A DNA stretch of 64,000 bases from Thalassospiraceae bacterium LMO-JJ14 (GTDB lineage Bacteria > Pseudomonadota > Alphaproteobacteria > Rhodospirillales > Casp-alpha2), in contig CP134604.1 in NCBI GenBank assembly GCA_021555105.2, forward strand, positions 2,232,001 through 2,296,000, read 5' to 3'. Positions 34,270 to 41,937 of this stretch are shown here, one piece after another (the first letter of the stretch is position 1; each line of letters opens with the position of its first letter). The notes under the pieces were generated by a model. That model ran no database searches, was not told the DNA's origin, and worked only from the letters and a program-made list of their open reading frames with translations. The position numbers and the translations under genes are program-made.

Positions 34270-34869
34270 TCAAACCTCCGCCGTATATGGCGGCGCCGGG
34301 AAATATTCGATGCCTTTCTGGACGAAGCGTGCGAAGTCGGCATCGTAAATCTGCCCCAGCAACCACAAAGACATATCCATGCCTGCGGAAATACCAGCCG
34401 AGGTCACGACATTGCCGTCGCGCACATAGCGGACATTTTCCAGAACCTCGACATCACCGCCATTGCGCAGCAATTCCGTCGCCCCCCAATGGGTCGTCGC
34501 TCGCTTGCCTTTCAGATATCCGGCCCGGTGCAAAAGCAATGCGCCGGTGCAGACGCTGGTGACCCACGTGCAGCCGGGTGCAACTTTCTTGATCCAGTCG
34601 ATTTCCACGCCACCGTCCTTGAAGATTGGCCGTGTCCCCTGACCACCCGGAACCAGAATGACATCAAGCGACGGGTGATCGTCGAGAGTGAAATCGGTAA
34701 CGATCCGGAGTCCTTTGCCGCAGGTGATTTCACGTCCGGTGCTGCCGATTGTACACACGGTCATATCGGATTGCTCCTGCTTGGCGGCCCAGGCAAGAAC
34801 CTCCCATGGTCCGAGTGCGTCCAGTTCTTCCATATCGTTGAAGGCAAGAATGCCGAAATTCATTGTCAT
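34270..34869 (-). CDS. DJ-1/PfpI family protein (isonitrile hydratase-like)
   Basis: A 199-residue DJ-1 superfamily protein. FGILAFNDMEELDALGPWEVL at the start and the nucleophile elbow TWVTSVCTGALLLHRAG with its reactive Cys match the isonitrile hydratase-like branch. VTSAGISAGMDMSLWLLGQI follows. Activity is unproven; many relatives are hydratases or glyoxalase-like enzymes. The start follows the stop of the AraC-type regulator gene by 14 nt, so it is probably in its operon. Confidence 0.88.
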   Translation of the reverse strand: MTMNFGILAFNDMEELDALGPWEVLAWAAKQEQSDMTVCTIGSTGREITCGKGLRIVTDFTLDDHPSLDVILVPGGQGTRPIFKDGGVEIDWIKKVAPGCTWVTSVCTGALLLHRAGYLKGKRATTHWGATELLRNGGDVEVLENVRYVRDGNVVTSAGISAGMDMSLWLLGQIYDADFARFVQKGIEYFPAPPYTAEV

Positions 34870-34883
34870 AGTGGTTTTCCTTT

Positions 34884-35915
34884 TTATGTGCGGGATGAGG
34901 ATGTGAAGCGGCGTCGGTAGTCGTCGGGACTGATGCCGAACCCGCGTTGAAAAGCACGGCGCATGCGTTCGATATCACCGAAGCCGCACCTCGCAGCGAT
35001 GACCTTGATCTGCATCGGGCTTTCCTCGATCAGACGGCGCGCTGCATCAAGTCTGGATTGCGACAGGAATTTCGCCGGTGTCATGCCCGTGGATTTCTTG
35101 AACTGCCGATAAAAAGTACGTGGACTCATCGCTGTTTTTTCGGCGAGTTTCCCGACATCAATGTCACGAGCCAGATTTTCCAACATCCATATCTGCAATT
35201 CGCGGATGCTGCCGGGCGGTGCCATTTGCGCGGCCAGGTGTGTGCTGAATTGCGCCTGCGAGCCGGGGCGCTTGAAAAACATGACCATGTCACGCGCTAC
35301 CGCGAGTGCTACGTCGCGGCCCAGATCTGCTTCAACCAGGGCAAGCGCCAAGTCCATGCCCGCCGTCACACCGGCAGACGTGAAGACATTGCCGTCTTTG
35401 ATAAAGATCGGATCTGCATCAACTGTAATGGCGGGATAATCCCTGGCCAGCCGTTCACAATAAGCCCAGTGCGTCACCGCGCGCCGTCCGTCCAGCATAC
35501 CGGCTTTGGCAAGAATGAAGGCCCCGGTACAGACCGATACCACACGTGTCGCGCGCGCCGTCAATCTGGCGACGGCAGCGACAAGCCTGGCATCTTCTGT
35601 GAAAGCCTGAGTGCCTTTGCCGCCGGCACAAATAAAAGTATCGAATGCGGGGGGGCGGGATGTCAGCGCATGTTTGGCGAACAGTGCCACACCGGCCGAT
35701 GTTTTGACCGCGCCTGACTTGGGTGCAATGAAGCGAAGATCATAGAAGGGGAATACCTGACCCGACGCCTTCAAAATCTCGTTAGCTGTGCCGAAGACAC
35801 CGGCGGCCCCGGTCGCGTCGACAATCTGGCAGTGCTCGAAAATCAAGATGCCGATCCGCTTTTGTTTAATGTCGTTTTTCATGGATGTATATTTGCGGTA
35901 AACCGGAAATGTCAC
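34884..35915 (-). CDS. GlxA family transcriptional regulator (DJ-1/PfpI + AraC HTH)
   Basis: The N-terminal half is a DJ-1/PfpI-like domain (IGILIFEHCQIVDATGAAGVF, VVSVCTGAFILAKAG), the C-terminal roughly 100 residues an AraC-type double HTH (LAEKTAMSPRTFYRQFKKSTGMTP and IAARCGFGDIERMRRAFQRGFGISP). It should activate nearby genes in response to an unknown ligand; the DJ-1 enzyme gene downstream and the divergent CoA transferase gene are candidate targets. The GTG at 35915 has GAGGAG upstream; the ATG at 35882, closer to the domain start, lacks a clear site and is the alternative. Confidence 0.9.
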   Translation of the reverse strand: MTFPVYRKYTSMKNDIKQKRIGILIFEHCQIVDATGAAGVFGTANEILKASGQVFPFYDLRFIAPKSGAVKTSAGVALFAKHALTSRPPAFDTFICAGGKGTQAFTEDARLVAAVARLTARATRVVSVCTGAFILAKAGMLDGRRAVTHWAYCERLARDYPAITVDADPIFIKDGNVFTSAGVTAGMDLALALVEADLGRDVALAVARDMVMFFKRPGSQAQFSTHLAAQMAPPGSIRELQIWMLENLARDIDVGKLAEKTAMSPRTFYRQFKKSTGMTPAKFLSQSRLDAARRLIEESPMQIKVIAARCGFGDIERMRRAFQRGFGISPDDYRRRFTSSSRT

Positions 35916-36014
35916 AATGACAATGACTCCTCAATTTCTGCCATTTATATCCAAGCCTTGATCGAGTGCCTGCGGATGCAGAAACTGCCAGGGCGGCAAT
36001 TTACGGAGGAGACG

Positions 36015-37142
36015 ATGTCTCAGGATTTTCTAAATGGTATCCGTGTTCTTGACCTGAGTCAGTTTCTGCCGGGGCCGTTCGCGACGCAGATGCTGGCCGA
36101 CATGGGGGCCGATGTCGTCAAGATCGAACCGCCGAAAGGCGATCCGATGCGTGCCCTCGATCCGGTGACGAATGCACGCGGTGCAAGCCCGTATCATGCA
36201 CTGGTCAATGCGGGGAAACGTGTCATCAGCCTTGATCTGAAAAGCGATGCGGGCAGGGATGATTTCAAGGCCCTGGTGTCGGCCTGCGATGTCCTGATGG
36301 AAAGTTATCGGCCCGGGGTCATGGCACGCCTTGGCTTCGAACACGAAACGCTGCGCGAACTCAATCCGGGCCTGGTGCACTGCGCACTGTCCGGATACGG
36401 GCAGAACGGACCGATGCGGCTCACCGGCGGGCATGACATCAATTATGTCGCGGCGGCAGGGCAGCTTGGCCTGACAGGGCCGGGGGCGAAGCCGCACATG
36501 GCCTATCCCATGGTTGCCGACTATGCCGGCGCCATGCAATCGATGACGGCGATCCTGGGGGCTCTGGTGGGGCGCGGTGTATCCGGCAAAGGGGCGTATC
36601 TGGACGTCGCCATGTCGGACAGTGTGCTGGCCTGGCAAAGTCAGGCACTGACGGCACTGGCCCGCGGCGATACACCGGACCGCGATACCAGTCTACTGAC
36701 TGGGGGGGCTGCTTTTTATGGTGTCTATGAAACCCAGGACGGCAGGTTTGTCTCGCTCGGCGCGATCGAAACCGTATTTTGGGAAAATTTCTGCCGCGCC
36801 GTTGATCGTGACGATCTGATCGCGCGGCAGAACGAAGCATTGCCGCAGACCGCACTGATTGCCGACGTCGCGACGATCTTCAAAAGCAAAACGCGTGACG
36901 CGTGGGATACACTGCTGGAAAGCGTCGACTGTTGCTATCACCCAGTGCTGGAGGTTGGCGAAGTCGCCAAGCATCCGCAAAACACGGCGCGCGGTCTGAT
37001 ACAATCGCAACCCGGGCTTGAAGCTGAGAAGGGCGTTTCGGTGCTGTTGCCGTTCTGGATCGACGAAAATCCACCAACACCGAGACCTGCGATGCAGACC
37101 TCAACAGCGGATGACGTTATTGCCGGCTGGACGGCAGCGTAA
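36015..37142 (+). CDS. CaiB/BaiF family CoA transferase
   Basis: A 375-residue class III CoA transferase. GIRVLDLSQFLPGPFATQMLADMGADVVKIEPP is the family N-terminus (conserved region at residues 7-40), and the catalytic Asp lies in MVADYAGAMQSM. NPGLVHCALSGYGQNGPM is another family block. Members move CoA between organic acids or racemise 2-methylacyl-CoA (alpha-methylacyl-CoA racemase branch); I cannot assign the substrate. GGAGGAGACG precedes the ATG at 36015. It is divergent from the GlxA-type regulator, which may control it. Confidence 0.9.
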   Translation: MSQDFLNGIRVLDLSQFLPGPFATQMLADMGADVVKIEPPKGDPMRALDPVTNARGASPYHALVNAGKRVISLDLKSDAGRDDFKALVSACDVLMESYRPGVMARLGFEHETLRELNPGLVHCALSGYGQNGPMRLTGGHDINYVAAAGQLGLTGPGAKPHMAYPMVADYAGAMQSMTAILGALVGRGVSGKGAYLDVAMSDSVLAWQSQALTALARGDTPDRDTSLLTGGAAFYGVYETQDGRFVSLGAIETVFWENFCRAVDRDDLIARQNEALPQTALIADVATIFKSKTRDAWDTLLESVDCCYHPVLEVGEVAKHPQNTARGLIQSQPGLEAEKGVSVLLPFWIDENPPTPRPAMQTSTADDVIAGWTAA

Positions 37143-37145
37143 GGT

Positions 37146-37697
37146 TTATTTCGGGCAGTCGATTTCGGCCAGTAAACCGACACCGGCAAAACCGTTTGCC
37201 CGCACGGGAATGGTCGAGCCACCGGCCAGCGCCATGTAATCACGACTGCGGCTGGCGCCATCGGCGGTCACACGTTCGATCGCAACGGCTTTGCACAGTC
37301 CGCATTTGTTGACGAGGACCGGACCCTGATTGCCGCGCTCCATGCTGACGCACTTCGGCGTTGCTTCCGGTTGGTTGAAACTTTCGAGAAGATCCTTTTG
37401 CGCGCCTTTTTCACCCGGGCAGGGACGTTCCGCCGTAATGCGCGAGCGGCCCGGTCCCCGGAAAGGGACCGGAAAATCGGAACGGGCCTGGACGTTGAAT
37501 TCACGGCCGACAGGGACAGAATTGCCGGGGCGTGAGCGGATGATCGTTGCATGCACGCACGTGTTGCAGGTGTTGATCAGGGTTTCGATATTTCCTTGCC
37601 GGAAAATCCGTACGCATTTCGATTTTGCCTGCGCATCGGTGGGCCAGAAACTGCTTATGGTCAGGGCGATCAAACCCGCGGCCAATAGACGTATCAT
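37146..37697 (-). CDS. Hypothetical exported protein with duplicated four-Cys motif
   Basis: I do not recognise the family. A signal peptide (LLAAGLIALTISSFWPTDAQA) precedes two similar halves. Half 1 starts KCVRIFRQGN and has INTCNTCVHATI, ending in ERPCP. Half 2 starts KCVSMERGN and has VNKCGLCKAVAI, ending in EIDCP. Each half thus has C-x(15-17)-C-x2-C and a closing Cys before Pro, pointing to an internal duplication of a disulfide-bonded or metal-binding module. It should be periplasmic. The stop lies 3 nt from the end of the convergent CoA transferase gene. Confidence 0.65.
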   Translation of the reverse strand: MIRLLAAGLIALTISSFWPTDAQAKSKCVRIFRQGNIETLINTCNTCVHATIIRSRPGNSVPVGREFNVQARSDFPVPFRGPGRSRITAERPCPGEKGAQKDLLESFNQPEATPKCVSMERGNQGPVLVNKCGLCKAVAIERVTADGASRSRDYMALAGGSTIPVRANGFAGVGLLAEIDCPK

Positions 37698-37769
37698 GGT
37701 AAACGCTCCCTCCTTAAGGCCTTAAAAACTAGGCCCAAAAGGTTAACAGAGGGTGAGCGTGCCGCTGTT

Positions 37770-38948
37770 TCAGTCGTTCTCGGTCTGCCGGTAAGGGGAG
37801 TATTCGGCGACGATGGCCTGCATCTCGTGGCGCATCTGCGTGCGTTCGCGGGTCAGAAAATCGTCGACCGCGCTTTCGAAGCCCGGGTCTCGAATGTAGT
37901 GCAGGCTGTATATGGGCGAGGGCAGGTAGCCGCGCTGTACTTTGTGCGGGCCCTGCGCCCCGGCCTCGACCCGGTCCAGCCCGTGTTCGATGGCATAGTC
38001 GATGGCCCGGTAATAGCAGCATTCGAAATGCAGAAACTTGTGCGACTGCAACGATCCCCAGTTCCGGCCATACAGACAGTCGTGCCCCAGAAGGTTCAGC
38101 GCGCCGGCAACCGGTCGCGTGCCGTCGAACGCCATCACCATGACGACAGCGTCGGCCATGCGCTCGCCCAGCATGGAAAAGAATTCACGGTGCAGGTAAC
38201 TCTGCCCCCACTTCTTGTCGGTCGTCGACATGTAGAAGTCGAAGAACGCGTCCCAGTGCCGTTCTTCAAGGTCGCTGCCCGCCAAGGTTCGGATATCGAG
38301 CCCGAGATCGGCGACTTTCTGGCGTTCCTTGCGGATCGTTTTACGTTTACGGGACGATAACGCGCCGAGAAAATCGTCGAAATCGCTATAGCCGTCGTTG
38401 TGCCAATGAAACTGCTGACCGAGCCTGTGCAGATATCTGGCTTCCTTGCCGAGTTCCCACAGTTCTTTTTCACAGAACGTGATATGCGCCGACGAAACCT
38501 TGAGCTGATCGGCGACGCGTATCAATCCGGCAAGCAACAGCTTTTGTAACTCGTTGCGCAGGGCGGCGTCAGCGTCGGGTGCAACCAGAAGGCGGGGGCC
38601 CGGGACCGGGGTAAACGGCACGGCGCACTGCATTTTCGGATAATACCGGCCCCCGGCGCGCTCATAGGCATCGGCCCATGCCCAATCGAAAATATACTCG
38701 CCATAAGAATGGGTTTTCAGATACAGCGGCGCACACGCTTCGATGCGGCCGTCGGGTGCTTCGATCACCAGATGGCGGGGGATCCAGCCCGTTTCATCCG
38801 TTGCCGATCCGGACTCTTCCAACGCCCACAAAAAAGCATGACGCACGAATGGATTGTCCGTGCCGGCGCAGGCATCCCAGGCTTCGGCCGGAATGGCAGA
38901 AATACTGCTTAGCGTCTTGATGACTCTCTGCTCAGACCCGTCCGGCAT
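37770..38948 (-). CDS. GNAT/FemAB-like acyltransferase (COG3146, peptidoglycan-type)
   Basis: A 392-residue protein of the COG3146/DUF482 type. It has LPVL-type double GNAT-fold features: NPFVRHAFLWALEESGSA, SRKRKTIRKERQKV, DKKWGQSYLHREFF, and a strongly conserved HFECCYYRAIDYAIEHGLDR followed by GPHKVQRGYLP. Relatives are FemAB-related aminoacyltransferases of unknown substrate. It has no signal peptide. It is in a tight minus-strand run with the cobalamin-binding-type, RidA and REC-MBL genes. Role inferred only from family. Confidence 0.85.
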   Translation of the reverse strand: MPDGSEQRVIKTLSSISAIPAEAWDACAGTDNPFVRHAFLWALEESGSATDETGWIPRHLVIEAPDGRIEACAPLYLKTHSYGEYIFDWAWADAYERAGGRYYPKMQCAVPFTPVPGPRLLVAPDADAALRNELQKLLLAGLIRVADQLKVSSAHITFCEKELWELGKEARYLHRLGQQFHWHNDGYSDFDDFLGALSSRKRKTIRKERQKVADLGLDIRTLAGSDLEERHWDAFFDFYMSTTDKKWGQSYLHREFFSMLGERMADAVVMVMAFDGTRPVAGALNLLGHDCLYGRNWGSLQSHKFLHFECCYYRAIDYAIEHGLDRVEAGAQGPHKVQRGYLPSPIYSLHYIRDPGFESAVDDFLTRERTQMRHEMQAIVAEYSPYRQTEND

Positions 38949-38990
38949 GTGCGTCCTGCGTTCGCGTTTCGGTTCTCATCCAGATATCGC

Positions 38991-39923
38991 TCATAAAACC
39001 GCTTTCCAGGCGATATCCTTGTATGTCGGCAGTCCCGCGCCAGGATACAAGATTTCAGACAGGATAACGGCACTGTCGAGCAGCCGTGGACCGGGGCGGT
39101 TGAAGTAACTGTTGGCGTCGGTCGCATAGACACGCCCGTTTTTAACGGCATTCAGCGCCTGCCATTCTGGTTTCCCGACAAGGGCCCGTGCCTCGGCCTC
39201 GCTCCGTTCCAATCCGAAACCGCAAGGCATGAAGACGATGACGTCCGGATCTTCGGCGAAAAGCTGCCCCGGCGCCAGCCAGGGCGCATGCTCGCCGGCC
39301 GTGCCGAACGGATCGCGGCCGCCGGCAATGTCGACCAGTGACGGGACCCAGTTGCCCGCCGCCATCAGGGGGTCTGCCCATTCGATACAGGCGACGGAAG
39401 GCGGCTCAGCCGTTTGTGCGCGGCGTTGTATATCCGCAAACCCGTCCTGCATGGACTGAATCAGTGCGGCGCCGGCCTCTTCAGCATCGAGCGCGGCTGC
39501 GACCCGGCCGATATCGTCAAAGACCTTTTCCAGGCCTTCCGGGTTTAACGAGACGATTTTCGTTTGCGTGCCGAGCATATTGCAAACCGCCGCCTCGACA
39601 TCGTGAAGCGCGACGGCGCAGACATCGCACTGGTCCTGGGTAACGATGATATCCGGCTGCAAACGGGCCAGTTCATCTTCCAGCACCTCATAGATCGCCA
39701 GCGCGTTTTTCAGCGCATGCCTGATCTGTGCGTCGATCTCGGCGCTGCTGCCTTCGGGCTGGACCATGGCGCGGGTACAGACCGGCAAATGAGAAATCCC
39801 GGCGGGGTAATCGCATTCATGCGAGCGGCCGACGAGGTTCTCTTCAAAGCCGAGTGCGGCAACGATTTCCGTCGCCGCCGGCAGCAGGGAAACGATCTTT
39901 ATGCTGGAACGCCGCGCGCTCAC
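38991..39923 (-). CDS. Cobalamin-binding-type periplasmic-fold protein (BtuF-like)
   Basis: A 310-residue ABC substrate-binding-fold protein. IVSLLPAATEIVAALGFEENLVGRSHECDYP at the N-terminus and QPDIIVTQDQCDVCAVAL are typical of the COG0614 BtuF/cobalamin-binding group, and GVAW-type motifs follow (WLAPGQLFAEDPDVIVFMPCGF). There is no signal peptide, so the protein as read is cytoplasmic, unlike transport BtuF, and no permease or ATPase gene is adjacent. Its ATG overlaps the stop of the upstream RidA gene (39920-39923), indicating translational coupling. Confidence 0.85.
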   Translation of the reverse strand: MSARRSSIKIVSLLPAATEIVAALGFEENLVGRSHECDYPAGISHLPVCTRAMVQPEGSSAEIDAQIRHALKNALAIYEVLEDELARLQPDIIVTQDQCDVCAVALHDVEAAVCNMLGTQTKIVSLNPEGLEKVFDDIGRVAAALDAEEAGAALIQSMQDGFADIQRRAQTAEPPSVACIEWADPLMAAGNWVPSLVDIAGGRDPFGTAGEHAPWLAPGQLFAEDPDVIVFMPCGFGLERSEAEARALVGKPEWQALNAVKNGRVYATDANSYFNRPGPRLLDSAVILSEILYPGAGLPTYKDIAWKAVL

Positions 39924-40387
39924 GCCAGCTCGAAGATGCCGTCGATTTCCACCGCTACGCCGCGGGGCAGGTCGCCGGCGGAAACCGCAAAGCGGGCATG
40001 CTTGCCGTTATCGCCGAACACATCGACCATCAGATCGGATGCGCCGTTGATGACTTCCGGCTGATTGGTGAAACCGGTCGCCGAATTGACGAAGCCGCCG
40101 AGCTTGACGACGCGGGCAATGTTATCGAGATCGCCACCGGCAGCGGCCTTTGCCTGCGCCAGCAGGTTCAAACCGCACAGGCGTGCCGCCTGATATCCTT
40201 CATCGACCGTCAACTCATCGCCGATCTTGCCGATGTATTCGATCTTGCCGTCTTTCAGGGTGATCTGGCCGGAAACGAAAACAAGGTTTCCGCTAACGAC
40301 GAACGGAATGTAATTCGCGGCGGGCGCCGCTGCATCCGGCAGTTCAATGCCGAGTTCCTGTAAGCGCGTTTCGATTTTGCCAGCCAT
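39920..40387 (-). CDS. RidA family protein (YjgF/YER057c/UK114)
   Basis: A 155-residue RidA-fold protein. It hydrolyses reactive enamine/imine intermediates from PLP enzymes, or belongs to a non-deaminating branch. Motifs: NYIPFVVSGNLVFVSGQITLKDG, ARLCGLNLLAQAKAAAGGDLDNIARVVKLGGFVNS and LPRGVAVEIDGIFEL. The usual catalytic Arg near the end (NLPxxAxVEIexIA) is in a variant context, so the exact subfamily is uncertain. The stop overlaps the next start by 4 nt. Confidence 0.88.
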   Translation of the reverse strand: MAGKIETRLQELGIELPDAAAPAANYIPFVVSGNLVFVSGQITLKDGKIEYIGKIGDELTVDEGYQAARLCGLNLLAQAKAAAGGDLDNIARVVKLGGFVNSATGFTNQPEVINGASDLMVDVFGDNGKHARFAVSAGDLPRGVAVEIDGIFELA

Positions 40388-40446
40388 GATGATGCCTCTT
40401 CGTTAGGTGTGGATCGTTTGTGGGAACGTATTGCCGGCGGCTCGCG

Positions 40447-41685
40447 TCAGAGCCTGACGTTGTCGCCTTCCTTCGGCGCGAAGCAAATGACTTTGCTGCC
40501 CAGCTCTTTCAGTTTCGCTTTCGCGGCCTCGAATTTTGCATCGATCTTGTCATCGTCCTGATCCGGGTCGTGATGGAACAGGTACAGTTCCTTAACCTCG
40601 GCCTTGTGTGCCATTTCGCAGACCTTTGACACGCAGGAATGACCCCAGTTGACCTTGGTTTTGTATTCCTCGTCGGTGTACGTGGTGTCGGTAATCAGGA
40701 CATCGGCGCCGCGAATGAATTCGTTGATGGTCTTTTCGTAGTGCGGGTCGAAGAAATCGCTGTCGTCCAGGTAAAGTTCCTGGTCGGTCACATAACAGAT
40801 CGAGCGCCCGTTGTAATTGACGCGATAGCCGAGTGCCCGGCCGGGGTGCGCGAGAAGTTTCGTCTGCACTTCGATGCCGGCGACGTCGTGCGTGCCTTCT
40901 TCAAGATTTCGGAAGTATGTGCGCGCCGAAAACTCCGTCAGCGTGATCGGGAAATAGACACCGTCCATTTGCGCCGAGATCAGTTCGCGCATCGTGATGT
41001 CGCCTTGCTTGGCACCGAGAATTTCAAACTCGTTTCCCTGCATGTACAGCGGGGCGAAGAAGGGGATGGCGTTGATGTGATCCCAATGCGGATGCGAGAT
41101 GAACAGTTTGGCGTTGATGCGCTTTTTCTTTTCCTGGAGCAACTTGCTGCCCAGTTCCTTGATGCCCGAGCCGCCGTCGAAAATGAACAGTTGCTGGTTC
41201 GGAAACTCAAGCGTGACACAGGAAGTGTTGCCGCCGTATTTGAGCGCTCCCGAACCGGTCTTCGGCAAGGTCCCGCGTACGCCCCAGAAGGTCATGCTGA
41301 TCTGGTCCTCGATGATCGAGCGTAATTTGTCGGCAAACGTTTCGGTGTTGATCGGTTTGCGGATGAACCCGTCGGCGCCCAGCTCCAGCGCGCGGGCTTC
41401 GTCCGACGCGTAGGCCTTTGCCGAAACGACGATGAAACGCGTGTCCTTGAGGGCCTCGTTTTCACGCACGCTCTGACAAAGCTCGAACCCATCGATTTTC
41501 GGCATCATCAGATCTGACAGAACAACATCCGGACGTGACTTTTCGATCGCCTTCAGGGCGTTTTCGCTGTCGGTCATCGTCTGAACGTCAAAACCCGCTT
41601 CATTCAAAACGGCTTCGAGCAGGGAGAGGGTCACTTCATCGTCGTCGATGATAAGCACACTCGTTTTGCCGTTGGCAGCATTCAT
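40447..41685 (-). CDS. Response regulator receiver domain fused to a metallo-beta-lactamase-fold hydrolase
   Basis: Residues 9-125 form a receiver domain: acidic pocket LIIDDDEV, phospho-acceptor Asp in VVLSDLMMPKIDG, Ser/Lys switch in VVSAKAY and FIRKPINTE. Residues 135-410 are a metallo-beta-lactamase fold with the H-x-H-x-DH metal motif (LFISHPHWDHINAI), a class resembling RNase Z and class II cyclic-nucleotide phosphodiesterase relatives (GGNTSCV, DGGSGIKELG at the start). A conserved VLITDTTYTDEEYKTKVNWGHSC follows. The output is therefore probably enzymatic hydrolysis rather than DNA binding. The substrate is unknown. No histidine kinase gene is adjacent. Confidence 0.9.
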   Translation of the reverse strand: MNAANGKTSVLIIDDDEVTLSLLEAVLNEAGFDVQTMTDSENALKAIEKSRPDVVLSDLMMPKIDGFELCQSVRENEALKDTRFIVVSAKAYASDEARALELGADGFIRKPINTETFADKLRSIIEDQISMTFWGVRGTLPKTGSGALKYGGNTSCVTLEFPNQQLFIFDGGSGIKELGSKLLQEKKKRINAKLFISHPHWDHINAIPFFAPLYMQGNEFEILGAKQGDITMRELISAQMDGVYFPITLTEFSARTYFRNLEEGTHDVAGIEVQTKLLAHPGRALGYRVNYNGRSICYVTDQELYLDDSDFFDPHYEKTINEFIRGADVLITDTTYTDEEYKTKVNWGHSCVSKVCEMAHKAEVKELYLFHHDPDQDDDKIDAKFEAAKAKLKELGSKVICFAPKEGDNVRL

Positions 41686-41832
41686 ATTGGGCGGTCCTAA
41701 ATCCTGATTACCGCGACAATATATGCCGTGCAGGCAAGTGTCGATATTAGAATATTTATAGAGAACAGCGGTTTAGCTTATTATCCTCAACAAAAATGAG
41801 GCTTTTCAGCCCCATTTCCGTTACCACTCCCC

Positions 41833-41876
41833 AAAAAAACGGGCACGCACCGGAACAAAATCCCGGCACGCGCCCC
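41833..41876 (-). terminator. nrdJ terminator
   Basis: Read on the minus strand, GGGCGCGTGCCGG and CCGGTGCGTGCCC form a stem with some G-U pairs and a short loop (GATTTTGTT), followed by a run of seven T. It is about 60-100 nt after the nrdJ stop. Confidence 0.7.
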
Positions 41877-41937
41877 AAGTTTCCCAGGGAGGATCTCCAT
41901 GCAATCTCATGAGATCACCTTATTCATTCAATGCACC

